A stretch of DNA of 64,000 nucleotides from Asticcacaulis machinosus (GTDB lineage Bacteria > Pseudomonadota > Alphaproteobacteria > Caulobacterales > Caulobacteraceae): assembly GCF_028550435.1 (NCBI RefSeq), contig NZ_JAQQKV010000001.1, positions 558,001-622,000 of the forward strand, given 5' to 3'. The notes beneath the pieces were generated by a model. The model was given only the letters and a program-made list of their open reading frames with translations. It did no database searches and was not told the origin of the DNA. A program made the position numbers and the translations under genes. Within the stretch, counting starts at the first letter, position 1. Each line of letters starts with the position of its first letter. Shown here one piece after another: positions 63,454 to 64,000 of this stretch.

Positions 63454-63525
63454 CCACGCTTGTAACACCGGCCTTAATCACTTCGGGGTAGTGTGAACTA
63501 TACCCTCACTTGATAAGGCGACACC

Positions 63526-63681
63526 ATGAGCCATTCCACGCAGTACAAAATCGCCACAGGCCTTGTCTGGCTGTCGTACCGCCTGCGTCCACTGTTTGCC
63601 GGCCGGGTGTTTGGGGCCATGATGGAACGCCACCGCGCGCGCCTCAAGATCACGGGTGTATTGCCCGTGGTTAAGGCCTAA
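63526..63681 (+). CDS. Possible small protein (51 residues)
   Basis: An open frame MSHSTQYKIATGLVWLSYRL to GVLPVVKA with AAGG 9 nt before the ATG. One amphipathic or weakly hydrophobic segment (residues 9-30) is followed by a basic helix (MMERHRARLK). It ends just before a mosaic repeat. No family is recognised; coding status is uncertain. Confidence 0.4.
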   Translation: MSHSTQYKIATGLVWLSYRLRPLFAGRVFGAMMERHRARLKITGVLPVVKA

Positions 63682-63687
63682 AACTAG

Positions 63688-63836
63688 AACCTCCCCTGTT
63701 GCAGGGGAGGCTGTCACTCAATCTAAAGATTGGGTGACAGGTGGGGTAAACGGCACATCAGTTACCTACAGTTAACCCCCTCTTTGATTTAAGCGATGCT
63801 TATATCAAAGCTCCCCCTACATCAGGGGGAGTTCTG
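63688..63836. repeat. Mosaic GC-rich intergenic repeat, copy 3
   Basis: Three hairpin modules in a row: ACCTCCCCT/AGGGGAGG; CTGTCACTCAATCT/AGATTGGGTGACAG; then GTTAACCCCCTCT, an inner TTTGAT...ATCAAA stem, and CTCCCCCT/AGGGGGAG ending GTTCT. Shares the GGTGGGGTAAA, ACCCCCTCT and GGGGGAGTTCT modules with 47018-47156 and the TTAACCCCCTCT module with 307-361. Confidence 0.7.
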
Positions 63837-63840
63837 CAAG

Positions 63841-64000
63841 CTACCCCTTAAACCCCATCGCCACGATAAAGGTCTCGGATGAGCCCTGACGGCTGGCCTT
63901 GGGCTTCATGTGCTTCACTTCGGTAAAATTACGCTTGAGGGTATCCAGCACAGCATGGGTTTCACCGCCCTGAAAGGCTTTGGCCACAAAGGTGCCGCCG
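63841..64000 (-). CDS. rlmE: 23S rRNA (uridine-2'-O) methyltransferase RlmE, C-terminal part (truncated by window edge)
   Basis: Only the last 52 codons are present and the frame is open to the edge. The visible tail GGTFVAKAFQGGETHAVLDT carries the catalytic Lys of the FtsJ/RrmJ family, and VKHMKPKASRQGSSETFIVA followed by MGFKG is the usual ending. RlmE methylates U2552 of 23S rRNA. In Caulobacterales it is commonly near guaB, which supports the call. Confidence 0.88.
   Translation of the reverse strand, partial: GGTFVAKAFQGGETHAVLDTLKRNFTEVKHMKPKASRQGSSETFIVAMGFKG

Overview
The window reads as a chromosomal segment of an alphaproteobacterium of the Caulobacteraceae, most likely Asticcacaulis or a close relative. 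This rests on the nagZ-scpA-scpB-tatA-tatB-tatC-serS gene order, the CTC-form ribosomal protein L25 followed by pth, the abundance of TonB-dependent receptors, and a very large TonB receptor beside two tandem flavin-dependent halogenase-family genes. The genus is an inference from gene content; no 16S rRNA, tRNA, CRISPR array or insertion sequence was recognised.

Layout. 1-28 kb is mostly housekeeping. It holds the serS 5' end, tatCBA, scpBA, nagZ, a SPOR protein, a dGTPase-like HD protein, an ErpA/IscA protein, xthA, two paralogous membrane proteins, NnrU, proC, YbjN, UbiK, lgt, a MidA-type methyltransferase, pgeF, prs, a lipoprotein, rplY, pth, a glycosyltransferase, a multi-repeat retropepsin-like protein and ychF. 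At 23.5-28 kb a divergent iron locus has tonB and a haem/haemoglobin-type TonB receptor on one side and a DUF4198 protein plus a four-EF-hand protein on the other. A near-perfect 19-bp Fur box lies between them.

28-51 kb is an accessory catabolic island. It encodes a PDR/VanB reductase, an SBF-like transporter, a Rieske oxygenase, two acetamidase/formamidase-family proteins, two AraC-type regulators, a ribokinase, a type-B carboxylesterase, a TonB receptor, an SDR, an MFS transporter, a GH3 glycosidase, a LigB-type dioxygenase, a VOC protein, an SGNH hydrolase and a TauD/TfdA dioxygenase. Its most unusual gene is a 775-residue fusion of a complete AraC-type regulator to a complete acetamidase/formamidase domain. 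Ten kilobases away the same two modules occur as separate adjacent genes in the opposite order. A shared motif, TGCGC-N4-GGACAAGA, lies upstream of several of these genes and suggests a common AraC-type regulon. The substrate cannot be read from the sequence.

51-58 kb carries two tandem flavin-dependent halogenase-family genes (ATGA overlap) downstream of an 1111-residue TonB receptor. 58-64 kb returns to housekeeping: guaA, an RsmB-type methyltransferase, a MAPEG protein, guaB, a small membrane protein and the 3' end of rlmE. A mosaic GC-rich intergenic repeat occurs three times (about 0.3, 47.0 and 63.7 kb).
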